DNA from: Mya arenaria
Taxonomy: Eukaryota > Mollusca > Bivalvia > Myida > Myidae
Reading direction: 5' to 3'
NCBI RefSeq assembly: GCF_026914265.1
Contig: NC_069124.1
Coordinates: 13,161,723 to 13,225,722 of the forward strand
DNA length: 64,000 nucleotides
This document shows, piece by piece, positions 14,101 through 26,292 of this stretch. A program made the position numbers and the translations under genes. Numbering within the stretch: position 1 is the first letter of the stretch; every line of letters begins with the position of its first letter. Below the pieces are notes generated by a model. It saw nothing but the letters and a program-made list of their open reading frames with translations, had not been told where the DNA came from and did no database searches.

Positions 14101-14520
14101 AATAAGCCTTCACAGTACATGTAAACCAGTCAATCATAAACTATCAGAAATGAAATGAATCAAGCCTTTACAGTACATGTAAACCAGTCAATCATAAACT
14201 ATCAGAAGAGAAATGAAACAAGACTTCACAGAATATGTAAACCAGGCAATCATAAACTATCAGAAGAGATATGAAACAAGCCTTTCCAGTACAGAAAACC
14301 AGTCAATCATAAACCATAATTGGTGATATGAATCAAGCCTTTACAGTACATGTAAACCAGTCAATTATAAACTATCATATGAAATATGAATCAAGCCTTT
14401 ACAGTACATGTAAACCAGTCAATTATAAACTATCATATGAAATATGAATCAAGCCTTTACAGTACATGTAAACCAGTCAATTATAAACTATCATAAGATA
14501 AATGAAATAAGCCTTTATAG
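11160..14520. repeat. 58-bp satellite with an ~834-bp higher-order repeat
   Basis: About 58 tandem units of some 58 bp with the core CAGTACATGTAAACCAGTCA then ATCATAAACTATCAGAAG and ATGAAACAAGCCTTTA. Variant units (CTTCACAAAATATGTCAACC, CAACTACAAGCAAGCATTTA, GACACAAGGTTTTACAG) recur in fixed order: blocks starting at 12483 and 12931 are repeated at 13317 and 13765, an offset of 834 bp in both cases. Left and right ends are less regular. Open frames of 60-80 codons here are satellite artefacts. The array lies between the lipoxygenase and the receptor gene. Confidence 0.93.
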
Positions 14521-14968
14521 TACAAATTACGCATGTTAAAGGGTTCCATTAACGTTAATACATAAATTATAGCTGTGACGGAGTTCGTCAACATTGCAAC
14601 ATTGCAAATAAAAGAGCAAACATTAAAACATTTTTATGTTTTTAATACAAAGTTAACAAATCTGGGACAATTGTTATTTTCGTTTAAACTATTCGCTATA
14701 AGAAAGGTTAATTAGAAAATGTGCAAGAGGCCTAATGCCGCCAGTATTTTTTTTTTTCGTGAATATCTACAAACAGACTGGATAAAATAGAGAGTCTTTA
14801 AACTAGTAATTAGTTTCGCTTTCAGAATACTATACTACAGCACTATGTTCATCTTATAATTTAACCCACTCATGCTTCTTATCAGTAGTAAAGCTTGATG
14901 TTTGTTTAACTATATCTTCAAGAGCTGCATTAACCTTTAGTTAAATATGTATTCTTCGTATAATTATC

Positions 14969-15457
14969 CAAACTCCGCGCAGTGTTACTTCCCTTGCAGT
15001 ACAGTAATCACTGCCTTCACAAATATCACGTGATGATAGAAACGGCACGTGATTGCAATTTACAAAATGGACGGAACACCTTTAAAAGAAATTCCAGCAA
15101 CATGTTTCATTTGTTTAGAAAATAAACGATTTTATTCCATAAAAGGAAAAAATGCAAAACGTTCGATACATGTCTGAATAGCTAACAACACATCCATGTT
15201 GATATTGTAATTTGTAAATCCTACTTTCAATTTGAAAAAAGACCGAACATTTCCGAATGTTTTTTTTAATTGTTATTTTTTTATAAAACATATTATGCCT
15301 ATCAACTGGCGTAAAGTAATTATTTAAGAAAGGATATAAGAATAAATATATATGATTAAAAAAAATGCCATTAAAAGTTTTCATCCAATTTTGGATGAAA
15401 ATCTTGTGGTGGCAGTGATTACTGTACTGCAAGGGAAGTAACACTGCGCGGAGTTTG
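14969..15457. mobile_element. 489-bp MITE with ~50-bp inverted ends and 9-bp target duplication
   Basis: Inverted terminal repeats begin CAAACTCCGCGCAGTGTTAC and extend through GCAGTACAGTAATCACTGCC on the left, mirrored at 15411-15457 on the right. The element is flanked on both sides by the direct repeat ATAATTATC (14960-14968 and 15458-15466), a 9-bp target-site duplication. There is no transposase, so it is non-autonomous. Long inverted ends with a 9-bp duplication are typical of Mutator-like (MULE) elements; the family is inferred from these two features only. Confidence 0.85.
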
Positions 15458-15466
15458 ATAATTATC

Positions 15467-16968
15467 ATCGCGATACGACTAGAAATTAATCTCTGGGGGA
15501 GTGTACTTGACTGACAAAAAGACATTATGACTATTGAAAATAGATCATTTTACGTTTAAATACAGGGGCCCGTTTCAAAACATATTTTAGTCGTATCTTA
15601 AATAACCTTCAATCTGTAAAAACGTCACAAATGGCAACACATTTTTATTTTATAAACTGTGAGTTCATTTTTGGTACAGGCTAAAGTTCAATTCGCGCCA
15701 ATATGTTGCAAGTCAATGAACCTATGATACTACGGTAATTTCAATTTAAGGCTAAAATGTACTGATATAATTATGGACCAACCAAATAGCAAGATACCTA
15801 CTGAAATGTCTATCAACTAGTTTTAAGGCCGTACAACCAGTTATGGGGACAAACTCTAACGCAGTGACCCCCGAACATGTATGTAATGAGGTATGTTTTC
15901 CCAGTGTTAACTTGAGGATGACATATTGGTGTGACGGCACGTCTCGGATTATAATCGGATATGATGATGGTCTAAGACGAGGTTTGGAACCACCCATGTT
16001 GTCTGGTTCCCAGCGTACTCTGCACAACCAGAGTAATGAAATGGTAAGGGCAGGTAACCCAGGGTACCACCCATGGCGATATTCTAGCCTTCGAACCAAG
16101 TTGACGAGCACAGAAGCTGGACGGACGTCAATCTAAGGTGGCTGGTCTAAGCCGAGGTTGCGAACCACCATTTGGGGTGTTTATTGCACTCCAACCGAGT
16201 TTAGCCGAACCGAGCTAGCACAGAAGCTGGTCAAACCTCTAAGGAGCCTGGCCCCTCTTCTCCTCTTTTCTCGATTTTCTCGATCGTGGAACGTTATAGA
16301 TATTATGCATCGTGGTTATTCAACCGTTTTTGGTGGTCTACATTATTCTCTCTGGTGCCATACCTGATTCAATGATGAGGGCAAATTGCCCCTTTTGAAC
16401 GTCTAATAAATTACCATTTAAACTTGACCAGGATGCGGCGCAGTCATGCAATAATGCATCCGATAGACGCTAGTCTAACACCTTCCCCCCTCTAGCGTAA
16501 CATGAGCACAGACAATCACCAATTAAAATAATGTTGCATCGTTATCTATGGGAATTGGTAAGTTACATAATGAGTCAGGGTGTCTTTTACCGTCTTAGTT
16601 ACGTTTCGTCATTGGTACGCCTTTTGCTCCAGCAAAACCGGAATCGCGTGTAAAAGTCATAGTAAACTATGATCCATCTAGGGTCCGTGACGTCCACAAT
16701 GAAAACACCATAAACATTTATGGTTTTCAAACACTTGACTGTTTGGTCAGTAATATATGAGTGATGATAAACCTTTTCATTTTTCAATAAACCCGTGAGT
16801 ATTTAATCACAACACAAACAGCTGTAAATTGTGGATGGCACCTCGACCCTACTCCACCCTCAATTCTCACGAGGTAGCCCAGCAAGTATTTGGATTCCTT
16901 CTAGACGTTAACTGATTTTAAAGAATAAAATTTCGCATGATTTGCATTTATTTTCAAATAAAAACAAA
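15467..16968. other. Intergenic region upstream of the FTP/EGF receptor
   Basis: No gene is supported. Overlapping open frames on both strands (about 15.75-16.14 kb) match no family I recognise. Short direct repeats occur: the phrase GTCTAAG(A/C)CGAGGTT(T/G) with GAACCACC at about 15972 and 16146, and AGCACAGAAGCTGG at about 16107 and 16217, pointing to an old local duplication. The receptor promoter must lie in or before the right end; no clear TATA box was found. Confidence 0.5.
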
Positions 16969-19900
16969 ATGTTGGAATACTTGACATTGATTGTCTTTTT
17001 CGTCAATGTGAAAACCATATTATCCGCAAAAGGTAATAATTAAAAAACATATTAGTATTTATTACATTCAAAGAATTTAATATCTTTCATTAATTTTTGC
17101 GTTTTGGCATTAATATTTGTTTAAATATAATAAATTGCTTACTTTCTTATATTTCTTGGCTGAGCCATGAGTAGGGGCTTATACAGAATAATAAAGTACA
17201 TGTACCAGTTCTAAAAATAGAAAAAAACTATCAAAAGATCTATATATACCCTACAAATACATATTCTTTTTCAAGTTGACAATATAGCTTTGAACAAAAC
17301 GGCCGATCAAGCGTACCCATATACGGACGGAAACGGAGTAGAATGGAGCGCAGGAAAAGCGGTGGAAGGGTGTATTCTGAGTGACTTACCGGAGAGCCAG
17401 CTGTGCTGCAGCGCCACCTTACCTACGTCCGGACAGACGGATAACTACTGGCAGGTGAATCTAGGAGGCGTCCGCGCCATCGGTGCGATCATTGTGTACG
17501 GGCGGAGCGACGGAAAACAAGGTGAGCACATGCTACATGGTTACAAAGTAAATATCAGTAGTATTTTTGTTTTGTTTTAAAGCTTTTTACGCTCATATTT
17601 GTCATGTTAAAGTGAATCGCTCATGTTTTTAGACCAAAAATTAGTTTTCCCGGTAATGCATCTGAAACACTTATTTTATCATTATTTTACTCTATGGTAT
17701 CGAAATTGCAGAAAAAAATACAGCTATAGCATAAAAAAGGTATTTTGGTTTAATTGGGGTTCGAACCCACGCAGGAAATGTCAAGAAAAAAATAAAACAG
17801 CCGGCTAGTCCATACGGCCACCGGGACACTAATAAACGTAGTTGATATGTTGAACTTTTAATGGTGCATTGATAACATCACGTGATAATGTCAATCAACC
17901 AATGACGCAACATCACAGTCGTAATTATTTTTTTAATCGCGTTATAAACACTAATGAAAATTGTGGTCTTCAAAGACGATGTTTGAGCAAATATCTACAT
18001 TTGCTGAAAGGGTTCCAGCTTTTGGTATTTTGTTTTAACACTCCTTATGATTTGCCACACTTTATTTCGTAATTAAAGACATATTTCGTAATTAAAAAAG
18101 TGCACTTTACAAACCATGAGCGAGTCACCTTAAAGTGACACTCTTATTCAAAATCAATACATGCACATGAATAAAAAAACCCATCAATTATGACTGATAA
18201 ACCTTCAACTACTAACTGAATAATGCTTTTATGAAAAATATTACTTGCTGATAACAAGATAGTAGCCGTGAATTTAATAGCAGAACGCGAAACAATATTA
18301 AGATTATGATTGGTGAATGCCAAATGATTTACTATGGTCTACTTTATTTTCATAAGGTAGAAATACCGTGTTTTATGCTCATTTTATTTCAAACTAAACT
18401 CAATATCCTTCATAAGAACCATTGTTTTCGACTTTTTGGTATATCAAAACAACATTATAAATTGTGGTAAATCTTATTTGGGAGTAATAATGCATCTTTA
18501 ATTAATGGAATCAATAATTGAATGAGTCGGAATAAATACTGTCATAAACGCCCAACCAATAAAACAAATTAATTTTTGTTCGTTTTACTAACACATTGTG
18601 ATATGATATCGGCTGGAATTTCAGTATCGGTTAATCGGACAGACAGACCGACTAAGTAGTCGGATTAATCGATTAATATCAGAAATTTTAAAGGAAAACA
18701 TTTGGTGGCATTTCGCATCTAGCTACCTACTGAATGGCTTTAGAATAAAATAAAATAAAAAAGTGTAATATTTATGTGGTTTTGAACTTTGTATCTGTTT
18801 CCAACAAACTGACAATCACTTATAACTCAAATTGTCAACAAAACAACCAATAACGAAACATTTGATAAACTTTGTGTGAACTTAGTCACAACATTGAATT
18901 ATCAATGCATCGTGATGACTCACCGTCAGTCCCTGACTGTAATAAAATGATTTCAAACTCATAAAATCATAAGTGCCAAGTGCATTTACACTTTTAGATA
19001 TAATGACTAGAAGTTGTTAAACAAAATAATCTCAAGAAATCTCAAGGAAATGAATTTATCACCCGGTCTGTCTAATTGTCAATATTACTATATTACTGGG
19101 TAATAAATATTACAACTAAAGCTCAGCTAAAACTTTTTCTCATTTCGTATGGTTATGGTTTATGGTATGATTCATATTACAGTAAAATGTACTTTAAAAT
19201 GTTTTGTCAAATCTCATTTTATGTTTAAGGCAATGCATTATATTGCTGTCATACATGTTCAAGTATGTGTAAAATATCATTCAAATATCATTTTGGATAG
19301 TTCAACTGATTTATTATGACTAAATTTAAACATGAGCTCCTGTCATCAAGCCACTGTGGGCAAAATATATTGGAACGAAAGAGAAAAGAAAATAGACGGG
19401 AAGACATAGAACTCGAATTCGGTCCCATTCGGAGCTCCTCGGCCATTGTTATCGAAAACAACATCGGATGTATTTGGACGGTTTACATACTCAAAAAGTG
19501 GTACGTTTAAGTCCGCTGCAAGTTGATCGCGTAGTAATTTTATTTAGCAATTAAACTTTATGACGTAACTTTTGGGAATCTTAATTATGTTTGCAATATT
19601 ACTCGTCGCTGGCAATCAATTTAAACTTAGATCAATAAATACAACTCTAAAACACTACATTTAATAAATGATATAATTAAAAAAATACGAACTACTTCAA
19701 CTGATGTACCGGCATACATCCGAGGTTGTTTTCCATAAAAATGGCCGAGGAGTTCGGCTCCAGAGTATACGGCACCAATTCTTCGATTAATCGATACAAG
19801 CTAAACGTCGTCTCCGAGTGTTGACTTTTAGCCCGCGGCGACGATTTACATAAAACAGAGTCGTTTGATCAACACAATCATTGTTGTAGCAATTATACAC

Positions 19901-22900
19901 CGAATGAATTTAACAACAATATTCTAGAACAAGTTCTTAAAACGCATTTATCACTCACTATTTCTAACCTTCAGTCCAGCTAGCAGGGTTCCAGGTATAC
20001 GGACTGCTAACTTCCGGTGGGGCGAAGGAACACCTGTACAACAGCACGGGTGTGGAATACCCGGTAGATGGAATCTTCAACATTACCGTGAAACCCGAGA
20101 AGAACGCATCCATAATCCGGGTGGAGAAGCCGCCGGGTGATTCCATTATCACGCTGTGTGAGGTGGAGGTGTTTGAAGGTATGCAAGAGCCATGCACACC
20201 ATTTTCAAACATAAATACATGCACGATTATTATGCTACATTTTTTTGTGATATGGTCATGTTATTGTTTAACTACAACATATATAAATACAAAGTATTGC
20301 AACTGACAAGTCCAAACTATCGTATGCAGGTAGTGAGTTTGGTAATAAAACTGATATTGAACTGCAACATAATAAAGTATATCAATACAACGTATTGCAG
20401 CTTCCAAGTCTAAATATCCTACAAGAAATGAGATTGGTAACATGATCTTGCTTTGTTTAAACTACAACATATATCAATACAAAGTCTTGCAACTAACATG
20501 TCCAGAAGTCCTTACAGAAGTGAGTGTGGGCTTGTTTCAATGATTTGGTGAAAGGATATTTATGGAGAACAAAAATGGCCAACTAACAATGTATATAGGC
20601 AAATTCAAACGCAGAACATATGCAGCTTTCCAATGATTGGTTACAATATTTTAGCAGTCTTAACTTGATTCAGGCCGACCTTATGAATGCTTTCGAATAT
20701 TACACATCTAACCTGAATACTCACCTACCCTGTACAGCCTGTGACGACGGTACTTACGGAAGCGGATGTGAGGAGCGGTGCGGAAAATGCGCGGACGGAG
20801 GCGCCTGTGACAAGGTGACTGGTACCTGTCCGCCGGGCGGCTGCGAGGCGGGCTGGACGGGCGACATGTGTTGGGCCAGTAAGTATTTTCATTGATTATA
20901 TGGAAGATGGGGTGACTGTAAATTAAATATTGGTTAGTTGCCATATCATAAGTAATAATTAAACGAGAAACATCACGAGCTAATTCAATTGATTGAACAT
21001 TTATTTTGATAAATATTACTTGAAACAATTTAAAGATGCACTCTTACTCCCTAATAAGATATACCACAATTAATTATATTGTTTTAATATTACAAAAAGG
21101 ACGAATACATGTAGAATAATGGTTTTATGAAGGATACCGAGTTTAATTTGAAAGAATTAAGCATAAAACACGGTATTTCTACTTAGTAATGATATAACAG
21201 TCGACCACAGTAAATCTTTTAGAATTCACCAGTTATTGAATATTTTTGCGCTTTCTTACAATCTTGTTATCAGTAATCAATATTTTCCATAAATGTATCA
21301 TTTAGGAGGTAGTTACAGGTTTATCAGTAAAAATGTATGTTTGTTATACATTCATATGCATGTATTGATTTTGAATAAGATTGTCACTTTTAGTAGATCA
21401 AATAAATTATATATCCATGAATAATAATACTTTTTCGATTCCCATCGCTCAATCGATCATTCAAAATCAATCGAATGCTTGGTGTATGTTTTATGTGAAG
21501 CATACTAAATACCTTATTTTGCGAACTAAAGGGGCGAACATACTGCTACTGAAACCTGCCACCCAAACGAGCACCATGAACGGCCGGAACGCCAGCCTGG
21601 CAGTGGACGGTTGTGCTGACCAGGGAACACCGAGCTGCTGCAGCTCGACTGGGGCAGAGGGCAACGCGTCCCTCATCCTCAACCCCGGTGGTGTTTACGA
21701 AATTGGCCGGATCGTGGTCTACGGCGAGACAGGAGGAGCAGGTGATATGGTTTTAAATGGATGGACAAATTTCATAAGTTCCTCATAAGATCACCATTGT
21801 AGATACACAGTATGGAGTGGTATTTCAACCTATCAGCATGTTTTGTAGCCGCGAAGAGAATTTAGAGTTTAAAAATATAATAATACTCATCGGCATGTAA
21901 AAGATATAGCCTTTTTACATATTATGATAATTAATTCAAATACATTTAACAAGTTTTTTCACTTTTTTTCTCAGATAAGCTTGCGGGTTTCATGTTGTAC
22001 GACAGCCCATCGATGCAACCCCGCATGCTGTTATACGATAGTAGCCCCCAACCATATGGAACCGGTATCTATGACTTCCCCGTCGACCCGCCCGTTGCCT
22101 CCCAGTCCCTCATCCTAGAGCGGATATCCGACTCGCCGGCTGCATTGGTCGTCTGTGAGGTGCAAGCGTACATAGGTACACGTTACTAAGTTCGAATTTT
22201 GGAGGGTTGTCATAGGATTTAGGGAAGTTTCGGGAATTCGATTGTTATCAAAAAGGGTCGTTATTGTTTATTCATTCAGATATCCCTATACCTCCAAAAT
22301 TGATCTCTTACTTATACACAATTAAAGAAATACATGCCGGTTTCAAGTGACACTCTTATTCAAAATCATTATATACACATGTATAACAAACGTACATTTT
22401 GAGTGATAAACCTTTAACTGCTACCTAAATAATGCATTAATGGAAAATATTAATTACTGATAACAAGATTGTAACCGTGTATTTAATAACTTAAAACCCA
22501 AATGTATTAAATGACTGGTGAGTGCTAAAAGGTTTTCTGCAATCTACTATCGTCTCACAAGGTAGAAATATGGTGTATTTCTGCACCATTTTTCGAATTA
22601 AATTCGGTGTCCATCATAAAAACCCTTGTTTTCGACATTTATTCGTCCTTTGTTGGTATATTAAAACAATGATATTATTTGTGGTAAATTTGATTTGGGA
22701 AAAAGAGTGTATTCTTAAGCCGATACTTCAAAAAAAAATTGAGCATTTCGTTTTACCGAAAATGATATACATATATTGTATTTGTATAATAATTTGTTTC
22801 ACAATATTAAAATATTTGACTATCTTACTTATAGCAGGTCAAATGTATTCTCATTAGGGTACAAGTGATTGGAATTAAGTAAACACTAATTTCACATGTA

Positions 22901-25900
22901 TCTTGTCTATTAAGAGCCTGAATTCTTGAACTGAAGATATTTTTTTTTAAATTACACCAATTATATTTTTCCGTAACATGTTTTCTCTTTATTAACCATT
23001 TTTCTATCGTTCATGTTATTACTATTTTCTTTGTTCTCCCTGCTTATGTTTCCTGCATTGCAGAACTTAGTGTTAATCTGAATGGAAGTTGAAATCAAAC
23101 GTTAATGCGGACTTAAAAAAACAATTGGAAAATACGTAAAATATAAAAAAAATAAAATGAACATTTGCGTTTACTTACCTTTCTGTTCAAGTCTGCCCGG
23201 CCGGTTTCTATGGCGACCGATGCGAGGACACGTGTGGAAACTGTGTACAAAATGACACGTGCCACGGTATAATTGGCAGGTGCTCGAATGGCTGCGCGGC
23301 GGGATGGCGGGAAGATCTCTGTAAAACAGGTACACAATGTGCCAGCTTCTCATTTTAAATTGTTTTAATATACAGACGAGAATGTATTTTAGTTGATATA
23401 CATATTGATATGCTACGTTTATATATTATAGTTAGCTAAAAGGGTTCTAGAAGTGAGTTTGCTATCTCTATCTTCCATACCATGTTAGGTTGTCAGAACG
23501 GAACATTCGGTGAGAACTGCAACATGACATGTGGTGCGTGCAAAGACAACGTGCCTTGTAACATCGCCACAGGGGCGTGTCCAGACGGATGCGAGTCCGG
23601 TTACCAAGGAGACACGTGTCTAAATGGTATGACCCGTTTTTAAATTTTTAAATGAATTTAATGTCTTTTTTAGCTCGACGATTAGTGAGTTTTTCTACTA
23701 ACATTTGCGTTGGCGTCGCTACTTGTAGTCCATATAAACAGCCGCTTCAGAGTCTTTGACGATTTTTGTTTTAGCGACTCTGCGCTTAGGGAACAAAATG
23801 AATGTCCAAATGTTAAAATAGTTCTCTAAACGCGCATTATTGTGGCTACACTACTTGGTGCAAGCTACCATCAAGCCCATATCACAGTGACCATTTGTTG
23901 TATTTGATTGCTTATTAAGACGAGGCTTTTAAGCCATCAAACCAACTAACAAAACAATGAGTAAGACAACTGGAACTTGCATATAATGCAAATTATGACC
24001 CTAATTTGCCGCATAAATTCTGGTTAAAGTTGTGCGTACATACAACACTAAATGTGTTTATTGAAACACAAAACTAAGCTAACCATTCAACTTACCTACT
24101 TAATTATTCGAGTTGGGTAATGGTTGATTTAATTTTATGTCAAATTCGTGACATGCTATTATACAACTTTTAGGGCCATCTTGATCCTCTTTTTTACTTG
24201 GATTGGTCAACATTCCCAGTCATAATTTGCGTTGTTGTAACAAATATAATTTGATTTGAATAGTCAAGTCTGTTTATAATGAAAGACAAAAAACACAACA
24301 GTAATGGCATGATGTAAGGATCAAACACAAATAGTATCTCCGGACAACATTTATTGACCTACATTGATTTTTCTCTCAGAGTGCAGTAACGGAACATGGG
24401 GTTGGAATTGTAACGAGACGTGCGGATATTGTGCAGACGGTGCGTCTTGCAACGCAAGCACGGGCACCTGCATGGACGGCTGTGCTTCCGGCTACAGTGG
24501 AGACATGTGCATGGAGGGTAACAATTGGAGCAATACTCCATGCATGCTATGTTTAAAGCTTGTTTCACTCGTTTTTATCTATTTCATAAACGGACCCCTA
24601 TCGTTCCATCAATATCATAGTAAGCGAATATGTTGGATGAATAACTATGTTCAAATAAAATGTCAGGAAATCAAATCGTTCAAAAGCACTTAAGGGTGAT
24701 GTGGTTGAGGCATGTGGTTAAAGCAACTGTGCACCAGACGATCAATATGCAAGAAAAAAAGAAAATTGTCGAAAACTGTCATAAACATGGTATTCATGTG
24801 TACAATGCATTGAAACTTACCAACTGAAGTACCACATAGTTTACAATTTAGTTAAGTTTAGCAGTTATTTAATATTTTTCCATTAAAAATGATTACTGGG
24901 TATGTCTACCTAGTAGAATTCATTCCTTATGCGTGATTGGCTAGTCGGTGTTATCACGTGATATTACCGAGTTAGGTCTATAGCTTAATTATGTCACATG
25001 ATTCAAGTAAGCCATCGTAGCCCAGTGGATACGACGCTGGATTGCAATTTTGGCGACACGGGTTCGAACCCGGTCTCCGACACATTTTTTTTTACATTTT
25101 TTACAATTATGATATCAAAGCGTAACACATTTTATTAAATAATTGTCCTGAGATTCGATACAGAAAAAAACTTTTTTTGCTGCCAATCTGCTGTACAGTC
25201 CCTTTTACATCTATTGGCGAACATATTTCTTATCTTGTATCTCATGCGTTCTTATAATTTTAAAGTAACATTCGTATTTAAAATCAATCCACACTCAATC
25301 AAACAAACATAATTTTTGAGTGAAAAACCTTTTATTTAACTATGAAAAATATGATTATGACTCTAAACGTGTATTTAAAAACTGAAAACGCACAAATATT
25401 AAATGACTGGTAGGTCCTAAAATATTTACAGTGAACAATTATCGACTCATAAGGTCGAACTACCGCGTTTTCTGTACCTTAAAAAACTTTCAAATTAAAC
25501 ACGGTATCCCTCATAAGAACCATTGTGTTCTATTATATTTATTCATCCTTTTCGGTGAATTAAAACGATTTATTTTCATCTAATATGGGAGGAAGAGTGC
25601 AATCTTAAATACGCCAACAAATGACATAGGGAAGTCAAGAATGTTTGCAGATATTGTTTTTTTCTGTTGTATAATTTAAGTTTTTTTCTTCTCTTTTTTA
25701 CTCCAGAATGTGTCTCGCCTCAGTTTGGTCCTGACTGTCTGTCCATGTGCTACTGTACAGATAACGCCACGTGCAACCACGTGACTGGCGAGTGTCCGAG
25801 TTTCTGCCAACCTGGCTGGCAGGGGGACTCGTGCAGTAATGGTAAGCTTATTGATTTTCTTATAGCAGTATGAACTGTGAAGAATACTAGCTATATTAGA

Positions 25901-26218
25901 CAGAAAGAAATAAAACCCACATATTGATTGTCGATATCGTTTGTAAAACAACGTATTCACAATTCATAATAAACGTATAACACATGCCAATGTCCACAGC
26001 TTGTGACAACAGCACGTTTGGACAGAATTGTTCCGGGCAGTGTGGTCAGTGTATGGATAACGTCACATGTGACGTCATCGACGGCACGTGCGAGGATGGG
26101 TGTGCACCTGGCTGGCTGCTCGATACCTGCGCACAAAGTAAGTTGCTGTTGTTTATAAAGACATCCATCTGATAGCAGCATTTTACAGAAGATTATCCAT
26201 TCTGTGGGATGCCTTTTA

Positions 26219-26292
<74 letters not shown>

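Larger units (their letters stand above)
17288..20178 (+). other. Exon pair for FTP (fucolectin/F5-8-like) domain 1
   Basis: Two phase-1 exons, 17288-17521 and 19975-20178. The first half runs from LNKTADQAYPY through a CC pair to NYWQVNLGGVRAIGAIIVYG; the second ends with the family hallmark LCEVEVFEG. FTP (fucolectin-tachylectin-4-pentraxin-1) domains fold as an F5/8-type beta jelly roll. This copy keeps RSD after VYG, but not the histidine or basic residue expected for the classic fucose site. The 2.4-kb intron holds a MITE, a tRNA-like remnant and a fold-back repeat. Confidence 0.8.

Noticed and set aside
15752-16136. Overlapping open frames of 97 and 119 codons on opposite strands
   Set aside because: No recognisable family, no splice partners, and the region has internal direct repeats; more likely degraded repeat DNA.
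25013-25083. Candidate tRNA gene
   Set aside because: A and B boxes are good but the acceptor stem does not pair, and it sits inside a repeated element.
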